From contig JANZNS010000004.1 in the NCBI GenBank assembly GCA_025153445.1, positions 310,001 to 374,000 of the forward strand: a DNA stretch of 64,000 nucleotides, written 5' to 3'. The stretch is from Marinobacter sp. BGYM27 (GTDB taxonomy: Bacteria > Pseudomonadota > Gammaproteobacteria > Pseudomonadales > Oleiphilaceae). The notes beneath the pieces were generated by a model. The model had not been told where the DNA came from, did no database searches, and saw nothing but the letters and a program-made list of their open reading frames with translations. Positions 10,446 to 20,226 of this stretch are shown one piece after another. The first letter of the stretch is position 1. Each line of letters opens with the position of its first letter. The translations under genes were made by a program, and so were the position numbers.

Positions 10446-11978
10446 ATGGACGCTATTCTCAACCGATCAAAAACGCTCAAGCGCTCAGCGCTTGCTGTTA
10501 CGATCGCCGGGCTCTGTCTCACTACCGGCCTCAGCTTTGCCTCCAGCCATCGGGAAGCTCCCTTTATCACGGAGACTCCGAAAGTCGATGGTACGGACTT
10601 CTACATGTTCCGCAGTTACCAGCCGGGACATGAAAACACCATTACCCTGATCGCCAACTATCTGCCGCTGCAGGATGCCTACGGTGGCCCGAACTACTTC
10701 GATCTGGATGATGATGCCATATATGAAATCCATATCGATAATTCAGGTAATGCCAAAGAAGACATTACCTTTCAGTTCAAGTTCAACGATATCACCGAAG
10801 ACCTCCAGCTGGACATTGGTGGCCAGATGGTTTCAGTTCCGCTGAAAAATATCGGCGGGATCGGTCCCGGTGCAGACGCCACTGACAGCGTTCAGGTACG
10901 TCAGGAATATACCGTCAAGGTCATTCGTGGTGATCGTCGAACCGGTGCCAGCCAGACGGCAACCAATGTATCGACCGGCACCGAGACGTTTCGCAAGCCG
11001 CTCGATAACATCGGCACCAAGTCCATTCCGGACTATGCCGCCTATGCCGGCAATCACATCTATGACGTGGCCATTCCCGGCTGTGGCAACGGGCGGGTCT
11101 TTGTGGGTCAGCGCAAAGAGGCTTTCGCGGTAAATCTTGGCGAGATTTTTGACCTGGTCAATATCGCCAACCCGACAGGTGCACGCGATCAAGGGTTGGA
11201 TGAACTCGCTGACGCCAACGTCACGTCATTCGCTCTGGAAGTACCGACTACCTGCCTGACCGGCACAGCCATGACCGCTGGCGGCGATCCCGTGATTGGT
11301 GGCTGGACCACTGCAAGTGTGCGCCAGGCCCGCGTTATCAACCCTGAACCTACGGCTGACGGCAAGGGTGCAACCGTTGAAGGCGGCGCCTATACCCAGG
11401 TTTCACGTCTCGGTATGCCACTGGTCAACGAGGTAATTATTGGCCTCAAGGACAAGGATCGCTTCAATGCGTCCGAGCCTGATGCTGATGGCCAGTTCGC
11501 AACTTATGCCACCAACCCGACCTTGCCCAAGCTTCTCAATATTGTGGCGGGTACTGCTGAGCCACAGGTTTTCCCACGCAAGGATCTGGTCGCCACATTC
11601 CTGACCGGTGTGAGTCTGCCTGATGGCAGTGGCGGTGTGCTGTTTTCCAACCAGCCCGAGGGTGTCAAACCATCCGAAATGCTGCGTCTGAACACGGCTA
11701 CTCCGGCAGCTGATCCATCAGCCGCCAACCAGGATGATCTGGGTTTGCTGGCACTGGAAACCTCGGGTTTCCCGAACGGTCGCCGCCCGGTGGATGACGT
11801 GGTCGATATCGAGTTACGCGCGGCTATCGGCGCTCTTCTGCCGTTCTTTGGTGAAACAGATCCCAATGGCGGTGCGCCCCTGACCGACGGTGCCGTGGTT
11901 GATCGTACTCAGCTGCTGGCCGAGTTCCCTTATCTGGGCACCCCGATCGCTGGTTCACCTAACCCCAACACCCCTTGA
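10446..11978 (+). CDS. DUF4331 domain protein, exported
   Basis: 510-residue exported protein. A signal peptide covers about residues 1-32 (ending GLSFA), and the mature protein starts SSHREAPFITETPKVDGTDF, the hallmark beginning of DUF4331. It is rich in Asp/Gly turns such as DLDDDAIYEIHIDN and DPNGGAPLTDG that could bind metal ions, and has a cysteine pair around residues 210-280. The biochemical function of DUF4331 proteins is not known to me. Start ATG has AGAGGAAAGGA upstream. First gene of a four-gene unit with lipoprotein, TPR and HupE/UreJ-like genes, divergent from an ECF sigma/anti-sigma pair. Confidence 0.88.
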   Translation: MDAILNRSKTLKRSALAVTIAGLCLTTGLSFASSHREAPFITETPKVDGTDFYMFRSYQPGHENTITLIANYLPLQDAYGGPNYFDLDDDAIYEIHIDNSGNAKEDITFQFKFNDITEDLQLDIGGQMVSVPLKNIGGIGPGADATDSVQVRQEYTVKVIRGDRRTGASQTATNVSTGTETFRKPLDNIGTKSIPDYAAYAGNHIYDVAIPGCGNGRVFVGQRKEAFAVNLGEIFDLVNIANPTGARDQGLDELADANVTSFALEVPTTCLTGTAMTAGGDPVIGGWTTASVRQARVINPEPTADGKGATVEGGAYTQVSRLGMPLVNEVIIGLKDKDRFNASEPDADGQFATYATNPTLPKLLNIVAGTAEPQVFPRKDLVATFLTGVSLPDGSGGVLFSNQPEGVKPSEMLRLNTATPAADPSAANQDDLGLLALETSGFPNGRRPVDDVVDIELRAAIGALLPFFGETDPNGGAPLTDGAVVDRTQLLAEFPYLGTPIAGSPNPNTP

Positions 11979-11988
11979 GGAGTCCGTC

Positions 11989-12246
11989 ATGACACGCATA
12001 GCTGCAATGTTCGGCCTTGCCCTGATTGGACTGTCGCTGGGCGGTTGCTTTGACGGTGGCAGCGGAGGCGGGAGCAACAATCCCGATCCGGCTCCAGCTC
12101 CCGACGGCAAAGTCAGCTTTACCCAGTTTGTCAGCGACGAGATCGGGGATACGCGGGATAACCGTGATCCGGTCGCCATCAACGACATTGAGTTCAGCTT
12201 CAACGACCAGACCAATGAACAGGCCTTCGATGATGTGCTCAAGTAA
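11989..12246 (+). CDS. Small lipoprotein of the DUF4331 operon
   Basis: 85-residue lipoprotein. The signal peptide MTRIAAMFGLALIGLSLGGC ends in a lipobox (LGGC). A Gly/Ser/Pro linker then leads to a short acidic domain with SFTQFVSDEIGDT and NDIEFSFNDQT. I do not recognise the domain; the acidic residues suggest ion binding but this is a guess. It begins 10 bases after the DUF4331 stop with GAGGAG overlapping that stop, so the two are translated from one message. Confidence 0.75.
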   Translation: MTRIAAMFGLALIGLSLGGCFDGGSGGGSNNPDPAPAPDGKVSFTQFVSDEIGDTRDNRDPVAINDIEFSFNDQTNEQAFDDVLK

Positions 12247-13444
12247 ATGCACCACGGATGACCGTTACCCCGGAGGCGGGGTAACCATCGCTGCAGGTCT
12301 GGCCCTTCGGGGCCGGGCCTTGCTCCCGCTTATTGCACTGCTGGGAGTGGCGACTCACAGCTACGCCGCGCCACCGCCGATTGAGCCCATCCCGCAGGCG
12401 CAGGTACTGATCGAACTTCCCGACCTCTCGAATGTTCAGGGCGCCGCCACTGACAAGACCCCCGAACAAGCCGCCAACCGAATACAAGCGTTTCTGCAGC
12501 AGGCCCGCACGAGTGGCGATCCACGCTTTCTCGGCTATGCCCAACGGGCGTTCAATGAATGGCCTGATGCTCGCCTGACACCACGACTGCTGATGCTAAG
12601 GGCCTCGTTGAACCAGAGCCTGCACAAGTTTGATGATGCCAGAGCCGACCTTGATAAAGTCATTAGCCACCCGTCAGACCCCGCATTGAAAACGCAGGCC
12701 TGGCTGATTCTGGCAAATCTTGAAACAGTGCAGGGCCGCTACGATCACGCCAGAGTGGCCTGCACCGAGCTGGAATCCCGATATGCAGGCCTGATCACCG
12801 CCAGCTGCCATGCGCTGGTTAAGGCTCGCACGGGCCGGGCTGAGGAAGCCTATAATCGGCTCAATGCCATGACCCGCGTGAGCCAATCCCATGCCGATCG
12901 CACCAGCATTGCCTGGGCGCAGGGCACGCTGGCCGATATCGCAACCCAACAGGCCCGACCCGACGCCCAAATACGCTGGCAGAAAGCACTGGCGCTGGAT
13001 CCGGATGATTTATATATCCGTGCCGCCTATGCCGATTGGCTCATTCAGCACCAGCAACCTGACGATGCGCTGAAATTAACCGAAGGCTACGAACAGGTCG
13101 ACAACCTCGCTGTGCTGCGATCCATCGCACTCAAACAACTGGACGACCCGAAGCTGGCGGCGCTGAAAACCAGATTGAATCAGCGTTTTGAAGAAGCGCG
13201 CTGGCGCGGCAACCTGCTCCACAAGCGTGATCTCGCCCGGTTTCTGCTCGATGTTGAAAACGATCCCGAGGCCGCTTTCACCTACGCCTGGCAAAACTGG
13301 CAGACACAACGTGAGCCGGCCGACACAGCCCTGATCCTGAGAGCCTCGGCTGCCGCCGACAAACCCGACGCGCGCCAGACCGTCACCCGCTGGCTTGAAG
13401 CACGTCACCAACAAGATGCCCGATACCCGGAGAACCTTTTGTGA
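12233..13444 (+). CDS. Exported TPR-repeat protein
   Basis: About 403 residues. A hydrophobic export signal lies at about residues 23-45 (ALLPLIALLGVATHSYA) and is followed by a helical repeat protein with TPR-like units (for example ALKTQAWLILANLETVQGRY and DDLYIRAAYADWLIQHQQPD). TPR proteins mediate protein-protein contacts. The start is uncertain: ATG at 12233 overlaps the lipoprotein gene by 14 bases, while a TTG further in would give a shorter signal peptide. Its end overlaps the next gene by four bases. Likely a periplasmic scaffold for the neighbouring exported proteins; that is inferred from context only. Confidence 0.75.
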   Translation: MCSSKCTTDDRYPGGGVTIAAGLALRGRALLPLIALLGVATHSYAAPPPIEPIPQAQVLIELPDLSNVQGAATDKTPEQAANRIQAFLQQARTSGDPRFLGYAQRAFNEWPDARLTPRLLMLRASLNQSLHKFDDARADLDKVISHPSDPALKTQAWLILANLETVQGRYDHARVACTELESRYAGLITASCHALVKARTGRAEEAYNRLNAMTRVSQSHADRTSIAWAQGTLADIATQQARPDAQIRWQKALALDPDDLYIRAAYADWLIQHQQPDDALKLTEGYEQVDNLAVLRSIALKQLDDPKLAALKTRLNQRFEEARWRGNLLHKRDLARFLLDVENDPEAAFTYAWQNWQTQREPADTALILRASAAADKPDARQTVTRWLEARHQQDARYPENLL

Positions 13445-14568
13445 AATGGCCTCTGATAACCTTATGCAGCGTCGCGCTGATACTTTCGAGCTTTTCGGCA
13501 ATGGCCCACAAGGCCAGCGACGGTTTTGTCTATCTCGATCAGCGTGAAGCCGACCAGACGATCCGTGTCGATCTGGCTGTGCGGGATCTGGCACTGGTCG
13601 TCGCGCTGGACCACAATCGGGACCAGCAGGTAACAGGGGCTGAGCTGAATCAGGCCCGGGCTGATATCACCCGCTATATCGAGCAGGGTCTGACGCTCTC
13701 ATCCAGCGCAGGCAATTGCCGGCTCAGCGGTGACCAATGGGGTATGACCCGTCACAGCGACGGTCCCTATGCCTCCGCCCGCTATGGTATTGACTGCCCT
13801 GAGGGCACTGTCGCCAGCACACTGCACTATCAGTTGCTGTTTGAGGTAGACAGTCTGCACCGCGGCCTGATCCAACGCATGGGTGCTGAGGGCGAGCAAC
13901 TGGCGTCACTGAGCCCGGATAGCAATACGTTGTCTTTGTCGGGCGCAGCCATGCCACTGTGGCAAACCTTCGCTGACTTCCTGTGGCAGGGCGTGGTGCA
14001 CCTGGTACTGGGGTTCGATCACGTGCTGTTCTTGCTGGTGCTGATACTGCCCGCAACCCTGCGCCACGACGCAACCGGTGCTGCCGGTCGCACCACACTA
14101 AAACAGCGGTTATGGCAACTGGCCGGTATCGTATCAGCGTTCACCGTCGCCCACTCGATCACGCTCGTGCTCGCTGCACTGAATATTGTTCAGCCTCCCA
14201 TCGCGTGGATCGAGATCATCATTGCCCTGTCGATTGCGCTCGCTGCGCTGAACCTGTTCTTTCCGGTGCTGGGTCGTAAAACATGGAAGCTAGCCTTTGG
14301 CTTCGGCTTGATTCACGGGTTTGGCTTTGCCAGCGTATTGAGCGATCTGGCCAGCGGCACCTCGCAGAAAGTCACCGCCCTGGCAGGTTTCAATATCGGC
14401 GTTGAGCTGGGTCAGCTGACACTGGTCGCGCTGGTGTTTCCCCTGTTGTATCTGATGGGAAGCCATCGCGTCTATCAGAGGGCTGCTGTGCCAGCCATGG
14501 CGCTGGTGGTATCGGCCATCGCTCTGTACTGGGCAGCGGAACGGTTCGCCGGTCTACCGGCAATGTGA
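13441..14568 (+). CDS. HupE/UreJ-like membrane protein with EF-hand-like loop
   Basis: 375 residues starting with GTG that overlaps the TPR stop (GTGA). A signal peptide (about 1-22, ending FSAMA) is followed by a periplasmic domain of about 150 residues. That domain carries an EF-hand-like loop at 57-68 (DHNRDQQVTGAE: Asp, Asn, Asp, Glu at positions 1, 3, 5, 12). The C-terminal 190 residues form about six to seven membrane helices with GVVHLVLGFDHVLFLLVL, VAHSITLVLAAL and FGFGLIHGFGFASVL, the histidine motifs of the HupE/UreJ family, whose classic members move nickel or cobalt. Here the ion is not known. Last gene of the DUF4331 unit. Confidence 0.82.
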   Translation: MKWPLITLCSVALILSSFSAMAHKASDGFVYLDQREADQTIRVDLAVRDLALVVALDHNRDQQVTGAELNQARADITRYIEQGLTLSSSAGNCRLSGDQWGMTRHSDGPYASARYGIDCPEGTVASTLHYQLLFEVDSLHRGLIQRMGAEGEQLASLSPDSNTLSLSGAAMPLWQTFADFLWQGVVHLVLGFDHVLFLLVLILPATLRHDATGAAGRTTLKQRLWQLAGIVSAFTVAHSITLVLAALNIVQPPIAWIEIIIALSIALAALNLFFPVLGRKTWKLAFGFGLIHGFGFASVLSDLASGTSQKVTALAGFNIGVELGQLTLVALVFPLLYLMGSHRVYQRAAVPAMALVVSAIALYWAAERFAGLPAM

Positions 14569-14582
14569 AAGGTGTGAGATAG

Positions 14583-14625
14583 AAAGAAAACCCCGCAGCC
14601 TCACTCATCACAGTGAGGCTGCGGG
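14583..14625 (-). terminator. Intrinsic terminator of the acidic protein gene
   Basis: 13-bp perfect stem CCCGCAGCCTCAC / GTGAGGCTGCGGG. Read on the minus strand it is followed by GTTTTCTTTCT, so it ends the leftward transcript of the gene at 14654. On the plus strand there is no T-tract after the stem, but the hairpin may still help stop the HupE-like transcript. Confidence 0.8.
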
Positions 14626-14653
14626 CAGGCCGCGTATCAGAACGTTAAATGCC

Positions 14654-15274
14654 TCAGTGCAGGCTACGCATCTGACGCGGATACAGGGCGGCGCTGACTT
14701 CCGGTTCCTCCAGCAGATTCGCCAGCTCGCGATCCACGTCCGTTTCCTCTCCCTCGTCCGGCAATGGCTCGAACAGGGTATTCAGCCAGGCAGCAATCCC
14801 CGGCGCTTCATCCCGGTCATAATCCGAAGACAGTGCACCGATTCGCTTGAACCCGATAATCCGCTGATGGCGAGGATCACGGATCTGCTCGAAACCGCGC
14901 CAGTATATCCGGTCACGGGTGTGCAACTGGACGAACAGGGTGTCGATGGGGTCTCGTGTGTCGTCAGCGCTATCGTCGGCCGCATCTTCTTCAGCCGTCA
15001 CTTCAAACTGATCAACGTCACGCTGCTTTTTGGTACGAATGGTGGTCCACGCCGGATAGAGCACGGCAACCGCATCCGCCTCAACATGTTCGCGTGCCGC
15101 ACGCAATATCAGCGCCCAGCGGGCCTTGTCAGCCTCGGTTTCAAGGGAGTTAATGGGTAAGTCATAGCTTTGGTCGGATGACAGGACGATCGCCATCATG
15201 GGAGCGTCCAGCTCTCCCATAGCTTCACCCTGCGCTACGTTTACCAGCTCATCGATCGCAATAGGTTCGTTCAT
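14654..15274 (-). CDS. Acidic hypothetical protein (206 aa)
   Basis: Cytoplasmic protein with no signal peptide, membrane segment or known motif. It starts MNEPIAIDELVNVAQGEAMG. There is a very acidic stretch around 90-110 (VTAEEDAADDSADDTRD), and the C-terminal part contains WRGFEQIRDPRHQRIIGFKR and an acidic patch LPDEGEETDVDRE. ATG at 15274 is preceded by GAGGAGACGAG. It stands alone between a terminator and a 240-base gap. I do not recognise the family and offer no function. Confidence 0.75.
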   Translation of the reverse strand: MNEPIAIDELVNVAQGEAMGELDAPMMAIVLSSDQSYDLPINSLETEADKARWALILRAAREHVEADAVAVLYPAWTTIRTKKQRDVDQFEVTAEEDAADDSADDTRDPIDTLFVQLHTRDRIYWRGFEQIRDPRHQRIIGFKRIGALSSDYDRDEAPGIAAWLNTLFEPLPDEGEETDVDRELANLLEEPEVSAALYPRQMRSLH

Positions 15275-15516
15275 GATACGCTCGTCTCCTCAATGCCATC
15301 AGGGTTGGGAGACACTGGACAGCGCAATCTGTCTGGCGGAACTCACCACAGACAGTTGTCTATTCAGTGATCGCCACAGGACTTCACAGGAATTCTGAAG
15401 TCCTGACTACAGCATAGCGTGTCTCCGCAAAAGGTTAAACGTGGAGGCGACGTTAATAGATCACAACCCCCGCGGAGTAATTCAGTCACCATCCGGTCTG
15501 CCCGACTAACCGGTGT

Positions 15517-16998
15517 TCAAACCGCCACACTCTCATACCGGCCCCACCAGGGCAGCACCGACTCCAGCTGAGCAGCAAGCTGCAACAGCGTCGCTTCGTC
15601 GCCATGAGGCGCACCGAACTGAACCCCCACCGGCAGGCCTTTTGCAGTCCAGTGCAGGGGTACCGACATCGCCGGCGTGCCGGTCAGGTTGGCCAGTTGC
15701 GTAAACGGCGTCAGCGCCAGACTCTCCAGTGCCAGCTGATCAACCACGCCGCTCTTGTGTACCAGCCGACCGGCTTTGAGCAACAGCATCAGGCGACTGA
15801 CGACCTGAAGGTGAGCTGGCGTATCCAAAGCACCGATCGCAGGCTGTAACTGACCGGTCGAAGGACACAAGTAGAGATCATAGGATTGGTGAAACAGCCC
15901 CAGGGCCCGGGAAAACACATTCCACTGCTGGCGCATCTGCACATAATCCGGCAACGGTAACGTGCGCCCCAGCATGCCGATCAAGCGGGTATCCAGTTCG
16001 AAATCACTGTCTTTGGCACCAAAACGCTTGGCCGCCTGCGCCATGGTGGCCGAGACCTCACCGAAATACAGCCCGAGATAACAGCGGGCCAGCGCCATGC
16101 CATCAAAATCCGGCTTGGCGTACTCGATTTTATGCCCCATGTTTTCCAGCGCATGCGCTGTAGACTCGACCGCCTCCACACATTCAGGCGCGACTTCGCC
16201 GTTGTAGGGCGACGCGGTAAATACCCCAATCCGGAGCGGTTTTGGCGCTTGCTTGATCACACTGGCGTAAGGCGCTGCTGGTGGCGGAATCACAAACGGA
16301 TCACCCGCTTCAGGTCCCGCCAGATAGTCGAGCATTACTGCACTGTCGCGCACACTGCGGCTGACCACATGATCTGCCGATGCGCCGGTCCAGTGCTCGC
16401 CCATCCCCGGCCCTGCCGACACACGGCCCCTTGAAGGCTTGAGCCCGAACAAACCGCAGTAAGCGGCCGGAATCCGAATTGATCCACCACCATCATTAGC
16501 GCCGGCCATCGGCACGATACCGGCAGCAACTGCCGCACCTGAGCCTCCGCTGGAGCCGCCCGGGGTCAAGCGTGTATCCCAGGGATTACGGGTCGGGCCC
16601 CATAATCGGGACTCGGTGACACCTTTGAGCCCCAGTTCCGGCGTGGCAGTGCGACCCAGCAGCACCAACCCGGCTTTGCGGGCGCGGGTTACGTATGACG
16701 AATCCCGTTCTGCGACCCGGCTCTTCAACGCCTGGCTGCCATAGGTACAAGGTTTGCCTGCCTGTTCCTGGGCCAGATCTTTCAACAGAAACGGAACGCC
16801 AGACAGCATCGCCTCGTCCGACATGCTGCCTGGCAACTCGTCATCAAACTGGGGATGACAGATCGCATTGATTTCAGGATTGACCTCCTGCGCCCGGGCA
16901 ACCGCGGCTTTACGCACCTCGTCGGCACTGAAATCCCGTTTCCGGATACCTTCGGCGAGGCCAACCGCATCATACTGTCGATAGTCACTGACTTTCAT
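15517..16998 (-). CDS. Amidase (amidase signature family)
   Basis: 493-residue cytoplasmic hydrolase of amide bonds. The Ser-cisSer-Lys triad is readable: Lys73 in VPFLLKDL, Ser149 in the glycine-serine box [14 protein letters not shown], and nucleophile Ser172 in [15 protein letters not shown]. Length fits the family (450-510). The substrate is unknown: enzymes of this family act on aliphatic and aryl amides, 6-aminohexanoate oligomers or, as GatA, on Glu-tRNA; the lack of gatB/gatC neighbours argues against GatA. Monocistronic. Confidence 0.9.
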   Translation of the reverse strand: MKVSDYRQYDAVGLAEGIRKRDFSADEVRKAAVARAQEVNPEINAICHPQFDDELPGSMSDEAMLSGVPFLLKDLAQEQAGKPCTYGSQALKSRVAERDSSYVTRARKAGLVLLGRTATPELGLKGVTESRLWGPTRNPWDTRLTPGGSSGGSGAAVAAGIVPMAGANDGGGSIRIPAAYCGLFGLKPSRGRVSAGPGMGEHWTGASADHVVSRSVRDSAVMLDYLAGPEAGDPFVIPPPAAPYASVIKQAPKPLRIGVFTASPYNGEVAPECVEAVESTAHALENMGHKIEYAKPDFDGMALARCYLGLYFGEVSATMAQAAKRFGAKDSDFELDTRLIGMLGRTLPLPDYVQMRQQWNVFSRALGLFHQSYDLYLCPSTGQLQPAIGALDTPAHLQVVSRLMLLLKAGRLVHKSGVVDQLALESLALTPFTQLANLTGTPAMSVPLHWTAKGLPVGVQFGAPHGDEATLLQLAAQLESVLPWWGRYESVAV

Positions 16999-17220
16999 TT
17001 ACTCATCCTGCTGGCGAGCTGACTGGATCGCACCAGAATACCTCAGCGTCACCTGTTTAACAGGCCATTCTGTGTCCTTTTGACGTACATGATACTGAAC
17101 GGGCTGGATCGGCCTTGTGCGTCTCCCGCTATCAGTGACAGTTGATATGGAACGACGGCATCGCCACACTCGGGTCTTCCGGCAGCCTCTCAGAATAGTC
17201 TTTCAGGCGGAGTAATATTG

Positions 17221-18372
17221 ATGCAGGCAAGTAACCTCAATCCGACGATTCCGGAATCCCGACTGCCGGGGCGCCGGATTGTCTCCGTCTTGACGGGTCT
17301 TTTGGCAGGCCTGCTGTCTGCGTTCAGTGGCCCGTTGCAGGCCGAGGAGCTGAAAGACTGGACCTCGGTGATCCGCGAATCCCCCTACTGGGAGAGCAAA
17401 GGTGTCTACTCCAATATCCGCAGCGTACGGCGCTGGATTCTGGAAGGTCAGGCCTACTGCTCCGATGAGAACCGACACATTTTTTTCGATCGCCGGGGCA
17501 AATTCCTGGGCTATATGGAAAACGCTGATACCCGCGCGGCAACCCAGCAAAAACTCAACACCACGCGCCTGAAGTTTACCCGCGACGGGCGCAGCGACTA
17601 TTGGGTGCCAGGCTCCGCAGGCAATACTGGCTATCCGTTTGCACTCGCCTGCAAGCAGCCGCACGTCGATCTGGACGAAGCCATGTCCCGCTACATCGGC
17701 AGTGAAGCCGGCGACCTGATCTGGGGCAGCTGGGATGACCTCTCGATTGGCAGCCCCCAATCGCCCCGGTCATTGCATCAGGCACTGGAAGAAATCTACA
17801 AGGTGCGGGAGCAACAGAACCGGCTCGACCTGCCCCCTGAAATGCCCCGTTACCTTGCAGGGCAGTTACTGATTGAAAGCGGCGGTCGTCGTCAGGCTCA
17901 TTCGGCAGCGAACGCCCGCGGCATCATGCAGCTGTCCACAGTCGTGCTGTCTGACTGCGGCATCGCCCCGCCCAATTACTGGCACCGGCTTGCACAGCTT
18001 GATTGCGCCATGCGGCTGACCAGCCAGAACGCTCGCTACCTGCGCCCGGCTTTCGACAAGCTATTCGGTCACCTGCCAAAGGAAAAGCGTAACCGGCTGT
18101 TCACCTTGCTGGTCGTGCAGGCGTATCACGGCGGCGCCACCCGCGTGAAAGACCTGCTTGACGATCCTGAGCTATCGCAGCCGGCCGCCTATCTTGCCCA
18201 ACATCATCAGGGCTATAGCGCAGGCGACATTGCCTTTGGCATGATATTCCACAATCTGGGCCGCAACCGCCTGGGGCTGGCTTCACTGTATTATGTTGTG
18301 GATGTGGAGCTGGCTGCCGAAGCCTTGTGCGAGGACCGGCGAATGAAAAAGGCCGTGCTTTGCGGGCTTTAA
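17221..18372 (+). CDS. Lytic transglycosylase-like (SLT fold) exported protein
   Basis: 383 residues. A signal sequence lies at about 22-42 (ending FSGPLQA). An N-terminal region of unknown fold runs to about 180. It is followed by a lysozyme-like SLT domain with the catalytic-type glutamate at about residue 219 (GQLLIESGGRRQAHS), the GIMQLS motif, and the closing QAYHGGATRV segment. SLT enzymes cleave peptidoglycan between MurNAc and GlcNAc to give anhydro-MurNAc. The N-terminal 180 residues are not typical of the known Mlt/Slt types. ATG at 17221 is preceded by GGCGGAG. The next gene follows after 50 bases. Confidence 0.8.
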   Translation: MQASNLNPTIPESRLPGRRIVSVLTGLLAGLLSAFSGPLQAEELKDWTSVIRESPYWESKGVYSNIRSVRRWILEGQAYCSDENRHIFFDRRGKFLGYMENADTRAATQQKLNTTRLKFTRDGRSDYWVPGSAGNTGYPFALACKQPHVDLDEAMSRYIGSEAGDLIWGSWDDLSIGSPQSPRSLHQALEEIYKVREQQNRLDLPPEMPRYLAGQLLIESGGRRQAHSAANARGIMQLSTVVLSDCGIAPPNYWHRLAQLDCAMRLTSQNARYLRPAFDKLFGHLPKEKRNRLFTLLVVQAYHGGATRVKDLLDDPELSQPAAYLAQHHQGYSAGDIAFGMIFHNLGRNRLGLASLYYVVDVELAAEALCEDRRMKKAVLCGL

Positions 18373-18422
18373 CCTAACCGCTATCACACAAAACCTCATC
18401 CCACTGACACCGGAGACTGAAC

Positions 18423-19190
18423 GTGGACTGGCTGTTGCCTCCTGATGTCCTGCCACCTGAAGTCGCCCTGTTCCTGCTGGTCTGTTCCGCTGTCACCTCG
18501 CTGATCACCGCTTGCCTGGGCGCAGGTGGTGGTGCCCTGCTGCTGGTGCTGATGGCCTTGTGGTTGCCACCAACGGCTATTATTCCAATACACGGACTGA
18601 TCCAGCTCGGCTCGAACAGTGGCCGGGCTGCACTGACCTGGCGGCACATCGACTGGCGGGTGATCGCGGCTTTTCTACCCGGTGTGATTATCGGGGCTGC
18701 GCTCGGCGCTTTGCTTCTGGTGAATCTGCCGCCTGTGATCTGGCAGCTGACCATCGCACTTTTTATTCTTTATTTGTGCTGGGGGCCTTCGCTGCCGAAG
18801 ATTCTGCTGAACCCCGCCGGTATATTTGCTGCATCACTGGCGACGAGTTTCATCAGCCTGTTTGTCGGTGCGACGGGGCCGCTGGTCGCGGCGTTTATCA
18901 AACAGATCCATCAGGACCGGTTTAAAACGGTCTCGACTTTCGCCACCGCAATGACCCTGCAACACAGCCCCAAAGCGCTGATATTCGGCCTGGCCGGATT
19001 CGCGCTTGCCGATTGGCTGCCGTTTGTCGCGGGTATGATCATCTGTGGTTTCGCCGGCACCTGGATAGGACTTCATCTGCTGAGCAAGTTCAGCAACGCC
19101 ACTTTCCAGCGCGGCTTCAACTGGCTGCTGACGGTGCTGGCCCTGCGACTGATCTGGCAGGCCGCCTCAAGCTATGGTGTGTTTGGCTGA
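18423..19190 (+). CDS. Sulfite exporter TauE/SafE family membrane protein
   Basis: 255-residue inner-membrane protein with about eight hydrophobic segments. The TauE/SafE signatures are TSLITACLGAGGGALLLVLM near the N-terminus and FISLFVGATGPLVAAFI in the middle. The family is linked to export of sulfite or organosulfonates, but most members are unassigned. GTG start with GGAG upstream. Its 3' end overlaps the convergent EamA gene by 24 bases. Confidence 0.87.
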   Translation: MDWLLPPDVLPPEVALFLLVCSAVTSLITACLGAGGGALLLVLMALWLPPTAIIPIHGLIQLGSNSGRAALTWRHIDWRVIAAFLPGVIIGAALGALLLVNLPPVIWQLTIALFILYLCWGPSLPKILLNPAGIFAASLATSFISLFVGATGPLVAAFIKQIHQDRFKTVSTFATAMTLQHSPKALIFGLAGFALADWLPFVAGMIICGFAGTWIGLHLLSKFSNATFQRGFNWLLTVLALRLIWQAASSYGVFG

Positions 19191-20075
19191 ACGACGGAAC
19201 CGGTAGTCTTCAATCAGGCCGTTGATCAGCAGCGCAGCAAGGATGATCCCGCCACCGACAAACCCCAGCACGCCAGGCAACTCGCCCAGCATCAGCCAGA
19301 CCAGAAACGTGCCGATCACGGTCTCCAGCAACAAAAACAGGCTCACTTCAGCCGCCGGCAGATATCGCGGACCGGTCTGAATGAGAATGCTCGCGGTAGG
19401 CAAAAACACCAGGCACAGCAGTGAAATCAGACCGAAATCACGCCAACCCGGCCACTGCATACCGCCGGCCAGGGCAGCCGCCACCGCGACCAGAGCCGCC
19501 CCAAACACCAGCATCAGACTCATATCGGCTTCTGGTCTTGATCGGGCGACAGCAAAATTGGACGCCAGCGAGAAAGCTGCAACAAAGGCCATCACCAGCC
19601 CCAGCGGCTCGCCGTGGCCCAGCTCTCCCACTGCCATCAGCATCGCGCCGGAGACACAGACGAGAATCAGCACCCAGGTCCTCAGCGGCAGCCGTTCACG
19701 CCAGATCAACCAGGCCAGCAGCGCCGCGATCACCGGCGCTGTATTCAGAATCACCAGTACGTTTCCAGCAGCGGTGTACTTCACACCGGTGACGAAGCCC
19801 AGCGTGCTGCCTGCGAACGCGACACCGCAATACAACCCGCGCTTGCCACAGGCTCTCATGCTGGACACAACACGCCCTCGATAGCGGACCGCATTAATCA
19901 GCGAGAACGCCAGCGTCAGCATCAAACCACGCCAGAACAGAAACACCACCGGGCTGACACTGGTCGACTTGACCAGCAACGAGTCCGGCGACAGCATGAG
20001 AACGCCAAAACCGACAATGGCAAAGCCTTTCATCCGGAGCGCGCGAAGCGTCGTATCGCTTGTCGTGGCGGTCAT
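19167..20075 (-). CDS. DMT-superfamily EamA transporter
   Basis: 302-residue inner-membrane protein with ten hydrophobic segments in two EamA repeats (first repeat includes WRGLMLTLAFSLINAVRYRG, second ends FLLLETVIGTFLVWLMLGE). Members export metabolites such as amino acids or are of unknown substrate. Starts at ATG 20075. Convergent with and overlapping the TauE-like gene by 24 bases. Confidence 0.9.
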   Translation of the reverse strand: MTATTSDTTLRALRMKGFAIVGFGVLMLSPDSLLVKSTSVSPVVFLFWRGLMLTLAFSLINAVRYRGRVVSSMRACGKRGLYCGVAFAGSTLGFVTGVKYTAAGNVLVILNTAPVIAALLAWLIWRERLPLRTWVLILVCVSGAMLMAVGELGHGEPLGLVMAFVAAFSLASNFAVARSRPEADMSLMLVFGAALVAVAAALAGGMQWPGWRDFGLISLLCLVFLPTASILIQTGPRYLPAAEVSLFLLLETVIGTFLVWLMLGELPGVLGFVGGGIILAALLINGLIEDYRFRRSAKHTIA

Positions 20076-20226
20076 GAAAACGGCATCCTTTTAGCAGCTG
20101 AACAGCGTCTCTGGCGCCATCGATGTCCGGCAGCCTCGCTGCCGTATGCTATTGTCATCAACGTATCGGACTCATCAAAAAAACCAACCCGGTGTCATTA
20201 CCCCAACTGAAGAGAGAGTATGTGCC

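Noticed and set aside
12026-12232. Longer start for the TPR protein inside the lipoprotein gene
   Set aside because: The extra residues are the lipoprotein gene read in another frame; the export signal begins after 12233.
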